Below are positions 61,856 to 64,000 of a stretch of 64,000 nt of DNA, one piece after another. Source of the stretch: P52-10 sp041397365 (GTDB lineage Bacteria; Pseudomonadota; Alphaproteobacteria; Rhizobiales; Xanthobacteraceae); contig JAWKWT010000001.1 in assembly GCA_041397365.1 (NCBI GenBank), forward strand, positions 434,001-498,000. The letters are read 5' to 3'. Under the pieces are notes generated by a model, which was given only the letters and a program-made list of their open reading frames with translations, did no database searches and had not been told where the DNA came from. The translations under genes were made by a program, and so were the position numbers. Each line of letters opens with the position of its first letter. The first letter of the stretch is position 1.

Positions 61856-63199
61856 TCACTTCCTTACGCACACGATCCGCAGGACCGACGCCTTGGCGTC
61901 CGCCTTTTGTCCCGCGACCGGCGTCACCTTGTTCGCGGTCAGGAATCGGCGGACCTGATCGGCGGAGACGATCGCGGCCTCGTTGGTGATCGCCTGCGGC
62001 GGACCTGCGACGAAGATCGTTTTCAACAGCGCCATGCCGGCGAACGTTCCCTCGGCGTCGGTCAGCGGCGCGCCGGAGAATCCCGCGCCCGGCACCGGCG
62101 ACAGCGCGGCCGGCGAGGTCAGCGATGCATTGACGGTCGAGGCCGCCGCGCCGCCGCGCTGGCTTTGCGGATCGGCGATGCCGGTCAGCATCAGCGGCGG
62201 CTTCGGCGTCGCCGCGCCGGTCGGCAGCGGCTTCAGATCGCGCGCGCCGTAGATGCGCAGCAGCGCGAGATCGTTGTCCTTGTCCTCGGCGACGCGGTCG
62301 GCGTGACCGCGCCCCGGAATCGCGATCGCCTGGCAGCCGTCGACGAGCTGGCGGTCGGTGAGGATCGCGCCGTCGGCGCTGACGACGGTGCCGGTGCCGT
62401 ATTCGACCTTTTTGCGCGGCGGCGGGCCGTCGGCCACGGCGGCGTTCGCGGGAAACGCCGTGAACGCGCTCGACATGGCGATCACCACCGGCGCCATCAT
62501 GCCCTCGGTCGCCTGATCGTAGAGGATCGTCATGCCGCGGATTTCGCGGCCGCCGCTTCCCATCTGGCCGCGGACATAGAATTTCTTCAAACCCTGCAAG
62601 CCCGACAGCACGAAATAATCCGGCCGCACGATGCTGTAATCGACCTTGCGGCCCTCATGCTTGCGCTCGCGCTCCACCACCGACGCCATAGTCAGGCCGG
62701 AATCCCGCCGCCGCCAGGTCTCGATCTGAATCTGTCCCTGCGCGGAGGTCCATTTCGAGCCGGTGGCGTCGGCCATCGAACTCATCTGCGGCACGAGCTT
62801 GCCCGGAATACCGATGCGGATGCCGTTGATCGGGTCGCTCACATTGCGCCAGCCGACATCGTTTTGCAGTTTCTTTGCGGCCTGCGCGAGCACCGCCCGC
62901 TCCTGCGGGTTCAGCACGCCGGTCTGCTTGCCGCCATGGTCCTTCTGAAACGCCTTGATGGCGTTCAGCATCCGCTCGCTCACCTCGCCGGTGATGCCGC
63001 CATTATAGACGCCGACCCAGGCGAGGTCGGACTGGATGGCGAGGCGCTCGGCCTGCGGCAGCGCCTTCGCGGTCTCGGCCGGCGTCTGCGGCGCGGCGCG
63101 CTTGGTCTCCGCCTGCTTTGATGCGGCAGGGGAGGTTTGCGCTTGCGCCGTGCAGTACACGGCGGCGAATAAAATCGGGCAGGCGGCCAGCAGTTTCAT
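61856..63199 (-). CDS. Secreted peptidoglycan-binding/trypsin-fold protein lacking the catalytic His
   Basis: 447 residues. A Sec signal peptide ends near residue 20 (AQA). A putative peptidoglycan-binding helical domain follows at about 52-108 (WVGVYNGGITGEVSERMLNAIKAFQ). A middle domain of unknown type precedes a trypsin-like domain from about 265. In the latter the Asp (DNDLALLRI) and Ser (GAGFSGAPLTD, about 375) are present. The His position reads ILTDRQLVDGC instead of the usual TNAHVV, so the triad is incomplete and proteolysis doubtful. Start is the ATG of MKLLAACP. It converges on mutM. Confidence 0.75.
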   Translation of the reverse strand: MKLLAACPILFAAVYCTAQAQTSPAASKQAETKRAAPQTPAETAKALPQAERLAIQSDLAWVGVYNGGITGEVSERMLNAIKAFQKDHGGKQTGVLNPQERAVLAQAAKKLQNDVGWRNVSDPINGIRIGIPGKLVPQMSSMADATGSKWTSAQGQIQIETWRRRDSGLTMASVVERERKHEGRKVDYSIVRPDYFVLSGLQGLKKFYVRGQMGSGGREIRGMTILYDQATEGMMAPVVIAMSSAFTAFPANAAVADGPPPRKKVEYGTGTVVSADGAILTDRQLVDGCQAIAIPGRGHADRVAEDKDNDLALLRIYGARDLKPLPTGAATPKPPLMLTGIADPQSQRGGAAASTVNASLTSPAALSPVPGAGFSGAPLTDAEGTFAGMALLKTIFVAGPPQAITNEAAIVSADQVRRFLTANKVTPVAGQKADAKASVLRIVCVRK

Positions 63200-63314
63200 G
63201 GACGATCCGGGCGTCGACAGGCGACGGCAGCTAATCACACCCGGTTGGTGAGCAAAAGCGCCTTGCGGTTCAATCGGCACTTGTTAAGGCAGGTTGTCGC
63301 GACGGAGAATGACG

Positions 63315-64000
63315 ATGCTGAGTGAGCAGGAACTCGAACGCTATGCGCGCCATATCGTCATGCGCGAGATCGGCGGTCCGGGGCAGGCGAAGCTGAAGGC
63401 GGCGCGCGTGCTGGTGATCGGCGCGGGCGGGCTCGGCGCGCCGGCGCTGATGTATCTGGCCGCCGCCGGCATCGGCACGCTCGGCGTCGTCGATGACGAC
63501 ACGGTGTCGCTGTCGAATTTGCAACGGCAGGTGATCCACGCAACCGCCGATGTCGGCCGTCGCAAGACCGACAGCGCGCGCGAGCACATCGCCGCGCTCA
63601 ATCCGCATGTCGATTTTCGCGCGCATCCGGAGCGCCTGACGGCGAAGAACGCGCTGGCGCTGATCGGCGGTTACGATCTGGTGGTCGATGGCTCCGACAA
63701 TTTCGCCACGCGCTACCTCGTCTCCGATGCTTGCTATCTTTCGCGGGTGCCGCTGGTGACCGGATCGCTCGGCGTGTTCGACGCCTCGCTGACGACGATC
63801 CGCGCGCATGAACGCAACTCCGAAGGCGAACTCAATCCCACCTATCGCTGCCTGTTTCCGGAGCCGCCGCCGGCAGGCACCGTGCCGTCTTGCGAGGAGG
63901 CCGGCGTGCTGGGCGCGCTGGCCGGTCTCGTCGGTTCGATGCAGGCGCTGGAGGCGATCCGCGAAATCACCGGCTTCGGCGAGGGCCTGGTCGGACGGCT
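63315..64000 (+). CDS. moeB: MoeB/ThiF-type sulfur-carrier adenylyltransferase (3' truncated)
   Basis: E1-like enzyme that adenylates the C-terminus of a ubiquitin-like sulfur carrier. RYARHIVMREIGGPGQAKL, nucleotide loop VLVIGAGGLGAPAL, VVDDDTVSLSNLQRQ, VVDGSDNFATRYLVSDA and TYRCLFPEPPP are present up to the window edge. The zinc Cys and any rhodanese domain lie beyond. ATG at 63315 has GGAG seven bases upstream; an ATG six bases earlier is too near that site. MoeB versus ThiF cannot be settled here. Confidence 0.88.
   Translation, partial: MLSEQELERYARHIVMREIGGPGQAKLKAARVLVIGAGGLGAPALMYLAAAGIGTLGVVDDDTVSLSNLQRQVIHATADVGRRKTDSAREHIAALNPHVDFRAHPERLTAKNALALIGGYDLVVDGSDNFATRYLVSDACYLSRVPLVTGSLGVFDASLTTIRAHERNSEGELNPTYRCLFPEPPPAGTVPSCEEAGVLGALAGLVGSMQALEAIREITGFGEGLVGR

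Overview
The window is a gene-dense, GC-rich chromosomal segment of an alphaproteobacterium. It most resembles the Bradyrhizobium/Rhodopseudomonas side of Hyphomicrobiales. Support for this comes from the order cmk-rpsA-sppA-ihfB-lapA-trpFBA-accD-folC-trxA-addAB-murU-pilZ-tsaE/amgK-divL-dut-coaBC-ubiB-ubiE-mutM, the pairing of hsp20 with a DUF1150 gene, a FYDLN-acid (TIGR02300) protein, an AroA of the CP4-like class, and dispersed GAGCATGATC palindromes. Almost everything is core housekeeping. I see no prophage, insertion sequence, CRISPR array or plasmid functions.

Layout. 1-6.9 kb: a broken DUF1772 gene, an ada-type methyltransferase, DUF2244, nth, a CysZ-like protein, a permuted NlpC/P60 hydrolase, a Tat-exported amine oxidase and a TauE exporter. 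6.9-12.5 kb (minus): the translation cluster infC, doxX-like, rpmI, rplT, pheS, pheT. 12.7-19.7 kb: an alpha/beta hydrolase, a thioesterase, queG with an FzlA-like GST, uppP, an NDUFA9-like epimerase, an orphan TRAP binding protein and tRNA-Leu(CAG). 20-28.4 kb: a PAS chemoreceptor, rnd, lptC-lptA-lptB, rpoN, hpf, ptsN. 28.4-31.3 kb: heat-controlled hsp20 with DUF1150, a class III CoA-transferase, tRNA-Ala(GGC) and a TIGR02300 protein. 31.4-43.3 kb (mostly plus): aroA, cmk, rpsA, sppA, ihfB, lapA, trpFBA, accD, folC. 43.4-58.1 kb (minus): trxA, addA, addB, murU, pilZ, tsaE-amgK, divL, dut, coaBC. 58.1-64 kb: ubiB, ubiE, a VOC protein, mutM, a degenerate trypsin-fold protein and the start of a moeB/thiF gene.

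How the genes work together. lptC/lptA/lptB export lipopolysaccharide. uppP, amgK and murU feed undecaprenyl phosphate and recycled MurNAc into the wall. The FzlA-like GST and the DivL-like kinase point to cell-division and CtrA control. rpoN, hpf and ptsN form the classic sigma54 neighbourhood. The trp genes lead into accD and folC through tightly coupled starts: ATGA, GTGA or TGATG overlaps are common throughout.

Most interesting points. (1) CoaBC carries an N-terminal FitA-like ribbon-helix-helix DNA-binding domain. Three TGATTGCA/TGCAATCA half-sites lie directly upstream of its start, which suggests a CoA-synthesis enzyme that represses its own gene. (2) hsp20 has a near-consensus sigma32 promoter and a ROSE-type RNA thermometer. 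(3) The kinase upstream of tsaE has Tyr in place of the phospho-acceptor His, as in DivL. (4) At least seven genes, including essential rpsA, carry 1-2 base deletions in short runs. This looks like a consensus-sequence artefact, and I annotate those genes through the lesions.
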